Shown here: positions 1 to 7,080 of the stretch, piece by piece | Numbering within the stretch: position 1 is the stretch's first letter | How the letters are laid out: each line of letters opens with the position of its first letter | NCBI RefSeq assembly: GCF_018613535.1 | Contig: NZ_JAGGQB010000016.1 | Location: 1-43,031, forward strand | Direction: 5' to 3' | Length of the DNA: 43,031 bases | DNA from: Bacillus sp. ISL-51 | GTDB taxonomy: Bacteria; Bacillota; Bacilli; Bacillales; Bacillaceae | Position numbers and translations under genes: made by a program | Notes under the pieces: model-generated | Databases searched by the model: none | Seen by the model: only the letters and a program-made list of their open reading frames with translations | What the model was told of the DNA's origin: nothing

Positions 1-101
1 TTCTAGGGGGTCAGTCCCTTTGAAAGGGAGGTTTTTGATTTTCCTCTGCAAGACCCGGGCGAGCTTTTCCGGGCAGCCTGTAGGAGTTTAATTTCTTTTA
101 A

Positions 102-386
102 TTACTTATCTACACTTTCATAGATCCCTACCCAGTAGCCTTTACTGCTATCATAATATTTGCTTTTAAAAATCCATGTTGTTCCATCTAACACGAAAGA
201 GGCAGCGAAATTGCCATTAGGGCTTTGAACAAGTTTAATGGCGTTAATGCTGACATCGTCTTTGGATGAGATTGTACTTTTTTCAACAGAAGCTGATTCT
301 GTTGGCGATGCGGCAAAGGCAGGAGCAGCAGACAAAAGTAAACCAAGAGACAAGGCAGAACCGGTTAGTACTTTTTTCAATTTCAT
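102..386 (-). CDS. lci: LCI-type antimicrobial peptide precursor
   Basis: A 94-residue secreted precursor. Residues 1 to about 28 form a signal peptide (Lys-rich start, hydrophobic core, AFA-A cleavage site). A short pro-region follows (about residues 29-48), then a mature part beginning AIKLVQSPNGNF. This mature part is nearly identical, as I remember it, to the 47-residue beta-sheet peptide LCI of Bacillus, which is active against plant-pathogenic bacteria. The mature part has no cysteines and is rich in aromatic and basic residues. The ATG at 386 is chosen over a TTG at 407 because AAAGGAG (395-401) lies 8 bases before it. Compared with remembered LCI, the C-terminus differs (YESVDK here) and one Lys is Thr. 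It stands alone on the minus strand. A TATAAT-like -10 (435-440, minus strand) is visible but no good -35. Confidence 0.85.
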   Translation of the reverse strand: MKLKKVLTGSALSLGLLLSAAPAFAASPTESASVEKSTISSKDDVSINAIKLVQSPNGNFAASFVLDGTTWIFKSKYYDSSKGYWVGIYESVDK

Positions 387-532
387 TTCGAACACTCCTT
401 TTTCCAATTAATTTGTTACACTTCTAATATTTAGATTATAATCCATTAAATCCCTTTATTTTAGAAAAAGTTTTTTATTAAAAGTGTGTTTTCTTAACAT
501 AGGCCATTCCTTCCGAAAGGGATGCTTTTTGT

Positions 533-1321
533 TTACCTGTCAAAATAGTGCTCAAGCTCTTGGAGTGATTCCTTAATATGCGCCGCAGCCTGATCGCCGA
601 AGTATTCAAGCGACACAAACCTTTCATATTGCCTGTTCCTTAATTCTTTCAAGAAATGTTCCTGATCTAAATCCCCCTGGCAGACAGGTGTCGGCTTGCT
701 TACATACCAGTTGTCAAAATTCCAGTGATAGCTTTTTAAATGAACATGGCTGACGGTATGAAACAGCTTTTCTAAAGCCGTCATTTGGTCAATGTGATTG
801 ACGTGGAGATTGGAGCCGTCAAAAATGGTGCGGAGCCGCGGATGCCCGACATCCTTTAAAAAGGCTAGTGCTGTCTCCGGCGTATCTGCGTACGTATCGT
901 AATGAATCTCAAGCCCGATATTGATCTCATAATCATCCGCCAGCCGGGCAGCCTTCTGAAATTGCTCGACGGCGCTCTGCCATTTTTCCGGTGACGTCCG
1001 GTGCGAAGGAAGGCTGCCCGCAAATACTCTGATCAGGGGGCTGTGCAGCTGTCTCGCGGCGCTTAATGCTCTTTGGACGTCCTGTTCAGTCTGCCGTTCA
1101 TCCGAAGAGACGAAGTCAGTGTACAAGCTGACGGCCGGCACCTCTAATCCTTTGTCCTGCAGCTGCTCGTGAAGCCTGTCGAGGGGTCCGATATGCTGTA
1201 CATATTGCTCAGCATGCCCGTACCACAATTCAATACCGTCAAATGAATGCTCTCTTGCGAAGGAGATGACATCAAGAATATGCTGTTTTTTAAACCCTGT
1301 CGTGCAAAAGCTCAGTTTCAT
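533..1321 (-). CDS. Sugar phosphate isomerase/epimerase-like TIM-barrel protein
   Basis: A 262-residue protein of the xylose-isomerase-like TIM-barrel (AP endonuclease 2) family, which includes hydroxypyruvate isomerase, inosose isomerase (IolI) and tagatose epimerases. Strand-end residues typical of the metal site are present: Glu in GLEIHYD, Asp in IFDGSN, His in HVHLKSYHWN and Glu in SLEYFGD. These would bind a divalent metal that promotes ketose/aldose isomerisation or epimerisation. The substrate cannot be read from sequence. GGGAGG lies 7 bases before the ATG. It is divergent from an ACS-family MFS carrier (1698-3008), which suggests that the carrier imports a sugar acid or sugar that this enzyme converts; that link is inference. 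The protein is soluble, with no signal peptide. Confidence 0.8.
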   Translation of the reverse strand: MKLSFCTTGFKKQHILDVISFAREHSFDGIELWYGHAEQYVQHIGPLDRLHEQLQDKGLEVPAVSLYTDFVSSDERQTEQDVQRALSAARQLHSPLIRVFAGSLPSHRTSPEKWQSAVEQFQKAARLADDYEINIGLEIHYDTYADTPETALAFLKDVGHPRLRTIFDGSNLHVNHIDQMTALEKLFHTVSHVHLKSYHWNFDNWYVSKPTPVCQGDLDQEHFLKELRNRQYERFVSLEYFGDQAAAHIKESLQELEHYFDR

Positions 1322-1415
1322 CGGTGATCCTCCCGTTAACTCAATGTAGTGTGTTAACTATTTCCCTAGTGAAATTATGGATAAACAGACGTAAACGCAT
1401 GTCCGCCAGACGAAA

Positions 1416-1607
1416 TCATTCAGGGTTACACTCGATAAGCATGGGTGTTCCGGTCAGCCGATATAGGAAGGATCCCTTCTCCCAGTCGAGGCGGCCATAA
1501 TAAAATGTATAGTCGATTTTCTTGTGTGTCCTAAGGATGAAGTGGCTTCGTTTGGCTGCGGCATTGAGGCGTGTATAATTTATGAAAATTGATAAAAACA
1601 CAGACAA
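1416..1607 (-). pseudogene. Possible relic of a small gene (63 codons open)
   Basis: A leftward open frame between the isomerase and the MFS gene. The last 35 codons (KKIDYTFYYGRLDWEKG and onward to the stop) look protein-like, with aromatic and charged residues and ordinary codons. The first 28 codons look unlike a natural N-terminus, and the only start is a TTG with no ribosome binding site. I do not recognise it. It may be the C-terminal stub of a deleted gene or a chance frame. Confidence 0.25.
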
Positions 1608-1660
1608 AGTTGTTTAACGCTTTTTTGCGTCAAAGTATTAAATAATCGCCTGAAGTGTTG

Positions 1661-1689
1661 TACAATTAATTTCATTCGAGTAAGGGGGT
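1661..1689 (+). promoter_or_regulatory. -10 element and ribosome binding site of the MFS gene
   Basis: TACAAT (1661-1666) fits a SigA -10. The matching -35 region (about 1638-1643) is poor, so the promoter may need an activator or be weak. AAGGGGG (1682-1688) is the ribosome binding site for the TTG start at 1698. This supports the TTG start although an ATG lies further inside. Confidence 0.4.
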
Positions 1690-1697
1690 AGAAACTA

Positions 1698-3008
1698 TTG
1701 AAAAATGAAACGGAACTTACCGACTTCAGCCCTGTCCGGAATAAACCGACTCGTGCTCGTTACGTGATACTGGTTCTATTGTTTTTTATCACTGCGATTA
1801 ATTATATAGACCGTGCCAGTGTTTCCATCGTCGCCCCGTCGATTCAGACTTCGCTGAATATAAGTCCTGCACTGCTGGGCGTCGTGTTCTCCGCCTTTAG
1901 CTGGACTTATACGGGGATGCAGATTCCCGGCGGTTTGCTTTTGGATAAATTCGGTTCGAAGCGGACGTACGGATTTTCTTTATTGATCTGGTCTGTTTTT
2001 ACGGGAATTCAAGCCTTTGCGACAAGCTTCGGATTTTTATTCGGCTGCCGTCTGATCATCGGTTTAGCAGAATCACCGGCATTTCCTTCCAACAATCGGA
2101 TTGTCACGACGTGGTTTCCAAGGCGGGAACGCGCCTTTGCGACAGGGGTGTATACGGCCGGGGAATATGTTGGCCTGGCGTTTGCCACGCCGGTTTTATT
2201 CTGGATTTTAACGGCATTTGACTGGCGCGCCGTGTTTATTACGGCGGGGCTGCTCGGGCTTGTCTTCTCGGTTTTCTGGTTTAAGATGTATCAGGAGCCG
2301 AACCGATATCGAAAGGTCAATCAGGAAGAGCTTGATTATATTAAAGAAGGCGGCGGGCTGACAGAGGTGTCTAAGTCATCCGGCAAGATTACGCGGGCTG
2401 ATTTCATTCAGCTTCTCAAGTACCGTAAGCTTATCGGCCTGTATATCGGCCAATTCGCCGTGGCTTCCACGCTGTTCTTCTTTTTGACTTGGTTCCCGAC
2501 TTACTTGGCGGAGGCGAAACACATGGCCTTCTTAAAAATCGGTATTGCCGCATCCGTTCCGTATATCGCCGCCTTTTTCGGCGTGTTATTCGGAGGGTTC
2601 TGGTCTGACGGAATGATCAAACGCGGGATTTCAGTAAATGTCGCCCGGAAAACGCCTGTCATCCTCGGTCTTTTGCTGACGAGTTCCATCGTGTTCGCGA
2701 ATTTTACGGATTCCGCTCCGCTCGTTTTGACGATATTATCCATTGCTTCTTTTGCACAGGGGATGTCCAATATTTCGTGGACGATGCTGAGTGAGGTGGC
2801 GCCAAGCGAAACAATCGGGCTGGCAGGAGGCGTATTTAACTTTTTCGCCAATATGGCTGGTATTATCACGCCGCTCATTGTCGGTTTTATTGTCGCTGCG
2901 ACAAGCTCATATAACGGAGCGATTCTTTTTGTCGGCGCCGTGGCCTTTATCGGGGCATTTTCTTATATTTTCATTGTCGGAAAGGTTGAACGCATTACAC
3001 TGCGATAG
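1698..3008 (+). CDS. MFS transporter, anion:cation symporter family (sugar acid carrier-like)
   Basis: A 436-residue membrane protein with about 12 hydrophobic segments in two halves separated by a charged loop (about residues 205-235). The N-terminal stretch AINYIDRASVS is the hallmark first helix of the ACS family (glucarate, hexuronate, galactonate and similar carriers), and GLLLDKFGSKRTYG between helices 2 and 3 is the MFS signature loop. It probably imports an organic anion such as a hexuronate or aldarate with protons; the exact substrate is unknown. The start is TTG at 1698, behind a strong AAGGGGG. It is a single gene closed by the hairpin at 3012-3047. The divergent isomerase-like gene may act on the imported compound. 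Confidence 0.85.
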   Translation: MKNETELTDFSPVRNKPTRARYVILVLLFFITAINYIDRASVSIVAPSIQTSLNISPALLGVVFSAFSWTYTGMQIPGGLLLDKFGSKRTYGFSLLIWSVFTGIQAFATSFGFLFGCRLIIGLAESPAFPSNNRIVTTWFPRRERAFATGVYTAGEYVGLAFATPVLFWILTAFDWRAVFITAGLLGLVFSVFWFKMYQEPNRYRKVNQEELDYIKEGGGLTEVSKSSGKITRADFIQLLKYRKLIGLYIGQFAVASTLFFFLTWFPTYLAEAKHMAFLKIGIAASVPYIAAFFGVLFGGFWSDGMIKRGISVNVARKTPVILGLLLTSSIVFANFTDSAPLVLTILSIASFAQGMSNISWTMLSEVAPSETIGLAGGVFNFFANMAGIITPLIVGFIVAATSSYNGAILFVGAVAFIGAFSYIFIVGKVERITLR

Positions 3009-3011
3009 AAA

Positions 3012-3047
3012 GAAAAACTCATCCCTTTTGGAAAAGGATGAGTTTTC
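3012..3047 (+). terminator. Intrinsic terminator after the MFS gene
   Basis: An 11-base stem (AAAACTCATCC pairing with GGATGAGTTTT) around an A/T-rich loop, starting a few bases after the stop codon. The right arm itself ends in T residues. Confidence 0.85.
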
Positions 3048-3132
3048 TTCATTGCATTATCTATATATTTCAATATTGAATTATCATATAATAAACATAA
3101 CTTTTTCATTCCTTAGGAGGATTTCGCCGAAG

Positions 3133-3693
3133 ATGAACGCAAAACGTGCCATTCCCGTAAGAGAAAGAAATATCGTATTAATCGGATTCATGGGTGTCGG
3201 AAAAACAACAATCGGCCAATTGGTCGCTAAAAAATTATATAGAGACTTTATTGATATTGATTTGCAGATTGAAAAGGATCATAAAATGACGATTCCCGAA
3301 ATGTTTGAGAAAAAGGGCGAAGCTTTTTTCCGCCAAACAGAGAAGGAATACATTTTGGATATTTGCCACAATACGAAGTTCAAAATCGTTTCACTTGGCG
3401 GGGGCTCCTTTAAACAGGAGGAAATCAGGCAGTGCTGCCTGGAAAACTGTGTTGTGCTCCACCTTGATTTATCATGGGAGAACTGGAAACAGCGGGCTGC
3501 CCTGCTGATTGAAAGCCGTCCCGTCCTGCATAACCGCTCCATGGATGAAATGGAACAGCTCTTTAACGAACGCCAAAGCATCTACGATAAACATAATTCA
3601 AAAGTGGCAACTGATAATCTTGAACCCGAAGAAATTGCCGATTACATTGTTGAAACATTAAAAATCGGCTGGGACCTGTATCAGCCGATGTAA
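3133..3693 (+). CDS. aroK: Shikimate kinase
   Basis: A 186-residue kinase that phosphorylates shikimate at the 3-hydroxyl with ATP in the chorismate (aromatic amino acid) pathway. The Walker A loop is GFMGVGKT (residues 18-25). DIDLQIE supplies the Asp that contacts Mg and shikimate, FFRQTE holds the substrate-binding Arg, and SLGGGSF is the conserved Gly-rich shikimate-binding loop. SRPVL lies near the LID region. A longer in-frame opening runs upstream into the MFS gene, but AGGAGG (3115-3120) places the start at the ATG at 3133. The length is normal for the family (B. subtilis aroI/aroK). It is a single gene between two terminators. Confidence 0.93.
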   Translation: MNAKRAIPVRERNIVLIGFMGVGKTTIGQLVAKKLYRDFIDIDLQIEKDHKMTIPEMFEKKGEAFFRQTEKEYILDICHNTKFKIVSLGGGSFKQEEIRQCCLENCVVLHLDLSWENWKQRAALLIESRPVLHNRSMDEMEQLFNERQSIYDKHNSKVATDNLEPEEIADYIVETLKIGWDLYQPM

Positions 3694-3698
3694 AAAGA

Positions 3699-3731
3699 GC
3701 CGTAGCGCTGTGAGCGCACGGCATTTTTTTA
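3699..3731 (+). terminator. Intrinsic terminator of aroK
   Basis: GCCGT-AGCGCT pairs with AGCGC-ACGGC around a GTG loop and is followed by seven T residues. It starts immediately after the aroK stop. Confidence 0.85.
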
Positions 3732-3829
3732 TTGTTTTATCCCTTGACCAAAATGATACAGGCTGCCTGTCAGAGGAGAGGATGATGCTGAACGTGCCGC
3801 GGGATTGATCCGATGCTTCAAGAAGTTGA

Positions 3830-4054
3830 GTGCGTACCAGCTTTTCCTCCTCCTTCGGTGTCCCGCCTCGTGAAATCAATCGGCAAATCCACTTCTTCAT
3901 AGCCGATCTGAATGTGATGTATCTCTCGCTTCAATCTGCATCGTCGCGAACGCTCGTCTTTACATTTCTCAAAGACCGTTATGTCAGCATGACGGCGCAG
4001 GCCTTTATGGACGGGGGAAGGAAGGCGATTAAACTAACGTTTGATAAAAAATGA
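3830..4054 (+). pseudogene. Probable remnant of a LysR-family regulator gene
   Basis: An open frame whose last part reads RTLVFTFLKDRYVSMTAQAF followed by MDGG. This fits the C-terminal end of LysR-type regulator effector domains (a Leu/Val strand, Lys-x-Arg-Tyr, then Ser-x-x-Ala-x-x-Phe). No helix-turn-helix or remaining effector domain lies upstream, and the preceding codons are a stop and non-family residues. From memory, B. subtilis carries a LysR gene (ycgK) just before cah, so this is probably its decayed 3' end. The rest of 3732-4100 shows nothing else coding that I trust. Confidence 0.4.
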
Positions 4055-4102
4055 TTTCGGAAATAAATTTATAAAAATTTTTAGAAAACCGGAGATGATC
4101 CG

Positions 4103-4146
4103 TGCTAATATAGAGTCAGGAAATTAAATCTTACAAAACAAAGGAG
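4103..4146 (+). promoter_or_regulatory. Extended -10 promoter and ribosome binding site of cah
   Basis: TGC-TAATAT (4103-4111) is an extended -10 element; no good -35 precedes it. AAGGAG (4141-4146) lies 10 bases before the cah ATG. Confidence 0.5.
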
Positions 4147-4156
4147 TTTACTTGGG

Positions 4157-5113
4157 ATGCAATTATACGATATGCCGCTCGACCAACTGCAAACCTATAA
4201 ACCAAATAAAACGGCTCCTGATGACTTTACGGATTTTTGGGCATCATCATTAGAAGAGCTTGCAAAGATAGAGGCGAATCCTGAATTAACGCCTGCAAAC
4301 TATCCTGCCGACGGCGTCAAGGTGTACCGCCTGACATATCAAAGCTTCGGCAGCGCGGTGATCGAAGGCTGGTATGCCGTTCCCGACCGCAAAGGGCCGC
4401 ATCCGGCAATCGTTAAATATCACGGCTACAATGCCAGCTATGACGGAGACATTCATGATATCGCCAATTGGGCGCTTCACGGATATGCCGCATTCGGCAT
4501 GCTCGTCCGCGGCCAGCACAGCAGCGAAGACACAAGCATCTCACCGCACGGGCACGTACCCGGCTGGATGACGAAAGGGATTTTAAATAAAGACACATAC
4601 TATTACCGCGGTGTTTACTTAGATGCCGTCCGCGCCCTTGAAGTCATCAGCAGCTTTGAAGAAGTGGATGAAACGAGAATCGGAGTAACCGGAGGAAGCC
4701 AGGGAGGCGGACTTTCAATAGCGGCAGCAGCATTATCAGACATTCCGAAGGCGCTGGCTGCGGACTATCCTTACTTAAGCAATTTTGAGCGGGCGATTGA
4801 TGTGGCTCTTGACCAGCCGTATCTTGAAATTAATTCCTTTTTCAGAAAAAACGGCAGCCCTGATACAGAGAAAGCCGCAATGAATACCCTTTCCTATTTT
4901 GACATCATCAATCTCGCAGACCGGGTGAAGGCGCCCGTTCTCATGTCCATCGGCCTGATTGACCGCGTCACGCCGCCGTCGACGGTATTTGCCGCATACA
5001 ATCATTTAGAAACGGAAAAAGAGCTGAAGGTATACCGCTACTTCGGCCATGAATACATTCCTTCCTTCCACACGGAAAAGCTCGCATTTTTCAAAGCGCA
5101 TTTGAAAGGCTGA
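4157..5113 (+). CDS. cah: Cephalosporin-C deacetylase / acetyl-xylan esterase (CE7)
   Basis: A 318-residue alpha/beta hydrolase of carbohydrate esterase family 7. It removes acetyl groups from cephalosporin C and from short acetylated xylo-oligosaccharides. The catalytic triad is visible at the family positions: Ser181 in GGSQGG, Asp269 in GLIDRVTPP and His298 in FGHEYIP. The RGQ segment after GMLV (about residues 118-120) is the family oxyanion/second motif. There is no signal peptide, so it acts inside the cell on imported acetylated sugars, and family members form hexamers. It is a single gene with its own extended -10 promoter and terminator. Length and motifs match the B. subtilis enzyme. 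Confidence 0.95.
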   Translation: MQLYDMPLDQLQTYKPNKTAPDDFTDFWASSLEELAKIEANPELTPANYPADGVKVYRLTYQSFGSAVIEGWYAVPDRKGPHPAIVKYHGYNASYDGDIHDIANWALHGYAAFGMLVRGQHSSEDTSISPHGHVPGWMTKGILNKDTYYYRGVYLDAVRALEVISSFEEVDETRIGVTGGSQGGGLSIAAAALSDIPKALAADYPYLSNFERAIDVALDQPYLEINSFFRKNGSPDTEKAAMNTLSYFDIINLADRVKAPVLMSIGLIDRVTPPSTVFAAYNHLETEKELKVYRYFGHEYIPSFHTEKLAFFKAHLKG

Positions 5114-5122
5114 CAGCCGGTT

Positions 5123-5152
5123 AAAGCCCAAGTTTTATTTGGGCTTTTTTTA
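5123..5152 (+). terminator. Intrinsic terminator of cah
   Basis: AAGCCCAA pairs with TTGGGCTT and is followed by a T run, about 10 bases after the cah stop. Confidence 0.85.
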
Positions 5153-5182
5153 AGGAATGATCACGGAAAGGGACGGATACAG

Positions 5183-5953
5183 ATGAAACAAAGGATCATT
5201 GAAGAATTAAAACGCATTGAAACACAATACGGAGTCAAAGTGCTGTACGCCGTGGAATCAGGCAGCCGCGCGTGGGGATTTTCATCAAGGGACAGCGACT
5301 ACGATGTCCGGTTTCTCTATGTGCCGAAAAAAGAATGGTATTTCTCCATTGAGACGCAGAGGGATGTCATCGAAGAGCCGATCCATGATCTGCTTGACAT
5401 CAGCGGCTGGGAGCTGAGAAAAGCGCTGCGGCTGTTTAAAAAATCAAACCCGCCTCTATTGGAATGGCTCTCCTCAGATATCGTCTATTACGAAGCCTAT
5501 TCGGCTGCCGATCAGCTGCGGAAGCTGAAAAACAGGGCGTTTTCGCCTGAAGCAAGCGTCTATCATTATCTCAATATGGCGAAACGGAATGTAAAGAATG
5601 AATTGCAGGGCAGTGAAGTGAAGATTAAAAAGTACTTTTATGTTCTCCGCCCGATTCTCGCCTGCCGATGGATTGAAAAATTCGGCTCCGTTCCGCCAAT
5701 GGCGTTTTCTGTTTTGGCAGATGCGCTGCTGACAGACGAAAAGCTGATATCAGAAATCAATACGCTGCTGATACGGAAAAAAAGCGGTGATGAACTGGCG
5801 GCAGAACAAAGAAATACCGTCATTCATGCGTTTATTGACGAGGAGATTGAGCGTCTCAGCCAATACGCCAAAACGGTAAAAACCGCGAAAACGGATATAA
5901 CGCAGGAACTGAATCAACTGCTTATGCAAGCCGTTGAAGAGGCTTGGAGGTGA
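5183..5953 (+). CDS. ycgL: Predicted nucleotidyltransferase, YcgL/RlaP type
   Basis: A 256-residue protein of the DNA polymerase beta-like nucleotidyltransferase superfamily. The N-terminal core has the signature GSRAWGF (residues about 28-34) followed by SRDSDYDVRF, giving the Gly-Ser and Asp-x-Asp metal-binding pair. The third acidic residue probably comes from the strand around LLDISGWEL. The C-terminal two thirds are helical. The family (YcgL, related to RNA-ligase-associated RlaP proteins) is thought to transfer a nucleotide to an unknown acceptor; the cellular role is not established. AAAGGGA lies 9 bases before the ATG. It is a single gene between the cah terminator and the put control region. 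Confidence 0.85.
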   Translation: MKQRIIEELKRIETQYGVKVLYAVESGSRAWGFSSRDSDYDVRFLYVPKKEWYFSIETQRDVIEEPIHDLLDISGWELRKALRLFKKSNPPLLEWLSSDIVYYEAYSAADQLRKLKNRAFSPEASVYHYLNMAKRNVKNELQGSEVKIKKYFYVLRPILACRWIEKFGSVPPMAFSVLADALLTDEKLISEINTLLIRKKSGDELAAEQRNTVIHAFIDEEIERLSQYAKTVKTAKTDITQELNQLLMQAVEEAWR

Positions 5954-5956
5954 AAA

Positions 5957-5996
5957 CGGGAATTGACGAATGCTGTCATTCCCGCCCGCCTTTTTT
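5957..5996 (+). terminator. Probable terminator after ycgL
   Basis: CGGGAA-(T)-TGAC pairs with GTCA-TTCCCG around a short loop. A run of six T starts seven bases after the stem. It is weaker than the other terminators because of that gap. Confidence 0.5.
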
Positions 5997-6028
5997 CGGC
6001 ATCTTTCGCTTGCTTTCTAAGAAGCTGA

Positions 6029-6045
6029 TTGTGGGAAAACCACAA
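6029..6045 (+). promoter_or_regulatory. PutR operator (perfect palindrome)
   Basis: TTGTGG-GAAAA-CCACAA, a perfect 6-5-6 inverted repeat. It equals the PutR recognition motif known for the B. subtilis put operon (TTGTGG-N5-CCACAA). It lies about 70 bases before the presumed -10 of putB, in the position of an activator site. Confidence 0.85.
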
Positions 6046-6063
6046 AAATAATCAGAATCTTTG

Positions 6064-6111
6064 TATTTTGAGAATATTGTGATCAGCGGCTTTGTCCATT
6101 TACAATATACT
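6064..6111 (+). promoter_or_regulatory. CodY-like box and promoter of putBCP
   Basis: TATTTTGAGAATATT (6064-6078) matches the CodY consensus AATTTTCWGAAAATT at 12 of 15 positions. It overlaps a likely -35 (TTGTGA, 6077-6082), which is 18 bases from TACAAT (6101-6106). In B. subtilis, CodY lowers put expression by displacing PutR, and this layout fits that scheme. The transcription start is inferred. Confidence 0.55.
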
Positions 6112-6152
6112 CATACAAATACTTCTTAGATTGCGGGGTGTTAAGGTTGGAA

Positions 6153-7064
6153 GTGATTACAAGAGATTTTTTCTTATTTTTATCTAAGAGCAACTTTCTC
6201 AATAAGATGGCGAGAAACTGGGGAAGCCGTGTGGCAGCCGGCAAAATCATCGGAGGAATGGATTTCCGCAGTTCGGTCCCGACGATTCGACATTTGAACA
6301 GCAAAGGGCTGTCTGTTACTGTCGATCACTTAGGGGAATTTGTCAACAGCAGTGATGTTGCGAGAGAACGCACCGAGGAGTGCATGCAAACAATCGCGTT
6401 AATTGCTCACGAGCAGCTGAATTCCCAAGTGTCACTGAAAATGACATCTTTAGGTCTTGATATAGATCTCGATCTCGTCTATGAAAATATGACGAAAATC
6501 CTTCAGACGGCAGAACAATATAAAGTCATGGTGACGATCGACATGGAGGATGAAACGAGATGCCAGAAAACACTGGAAATCTTTAAAGATTTCCGGAGCC
6601 GGTATGAATACGTAAGCACCGTGGTGCAGGCCTATTTATACAGAACGGAGAAGGATCTTGATGATCTCGATCCGCTGAATCCGTTTCTGCGCCTTGTCAA
6701 AGGGGCTTATAAAGAATCGGAGAAGGTTGCCTACCCTGAAAAAAGCGATGTAGACGAAAATTATAAAAAACTCATCCGCAAACAGCTTTTAAAGGGCCAC
6801 TATACGGCCATTGCAACGCATGACGACAAGATGCTTGATTTTACAAAGCAGCTGGCCAAAGAGCACGGCATTCCAAACGATCGGTTTGAGTTTCAAATGC
6901 TGTACGGCATGCGCTCGCAAACCCAGCTCAGCCTGGTCGAGGAAGGTTACAACATGAGAGTTTACCTGCCTTACGGAGATGATTGGTACGGTTACTTTAT
7001 GAGACGACTCGCAGAACGCCCCTCAAACATCGCATTCGCCTTTAAAGGCATGACAAAGAAGTAA
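6153..7064 (+). CDS. putB: Proline dehydrogenase
   Basis: A 303-residue FAD-dependent TIM-barrel enzyme that oxidises L-proline to pyrroline-5-carboxylate, passing electrons to the membrane quinone pool. Family hallmarks are VDHLGEFV near residue 60, [32 protein letters not shown] (the KGAY substrate/FAD segment) and the C-terminal [19 protein letters not shown], whose RRLAERP binds the proline carboxylate. The start is placed at the GTG at 6153, preceded by TTAAGG (6141-6146), which gives the 303-residue form known in B. subtilis; a GTG at 6138 or TTG at 6147 cannot be excluded. First gene of putB-putC-putP. Confidence 0.93.
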   Translation: MITRDFFLFLSKSNFLNKMARNWGSRVAAGKIIGGMDFRSSVPTIRHLNSKGLSVTVDHLGEFVNSSDVARERTEECMQTIALIAHEQLNSQVSLKMTSLGLDIDLDLVYENMTKILQTAEQYKVMVTIDMEDETRCQKTLEIFKDFRSRYEYVSTVVQAYLYRTEKDLDDLDPLNPFLRLVKGAYKESEKVAYPEKSDVDENYKKLIRKQLLKGHYTAIATHDDKMLDFTKQLAKEHGIPNDRFEFQMLYGMRSQTQLSLVEEGYNMRVYLPYGDDWYGYFMRRLAERPSNIAFAFKGMTKK

Positions 7065-7080
7065 AAAGGGAGAGATGACA

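Noticed and set aside
15..36. TCCCTTT/AAAGGGA with T run at the left edge
   Set aside because: The loop is too tight for the full stem and the gene it would serve lies outside the window.
505..530. Hairpin CATTCCTT/AAGGGATG followed by CTTTTTG on the plus strand
   Set aside because: It looks like a rightward terminator but both flanking genes run left; no rightward transcript is evident, so I did not call it.
3658..3900. Minus-strand 80-codon frame next to aroK
   Set aside because: It runs through the aroK terminator into aroK, has no ribosome binding site and no family resemblance.
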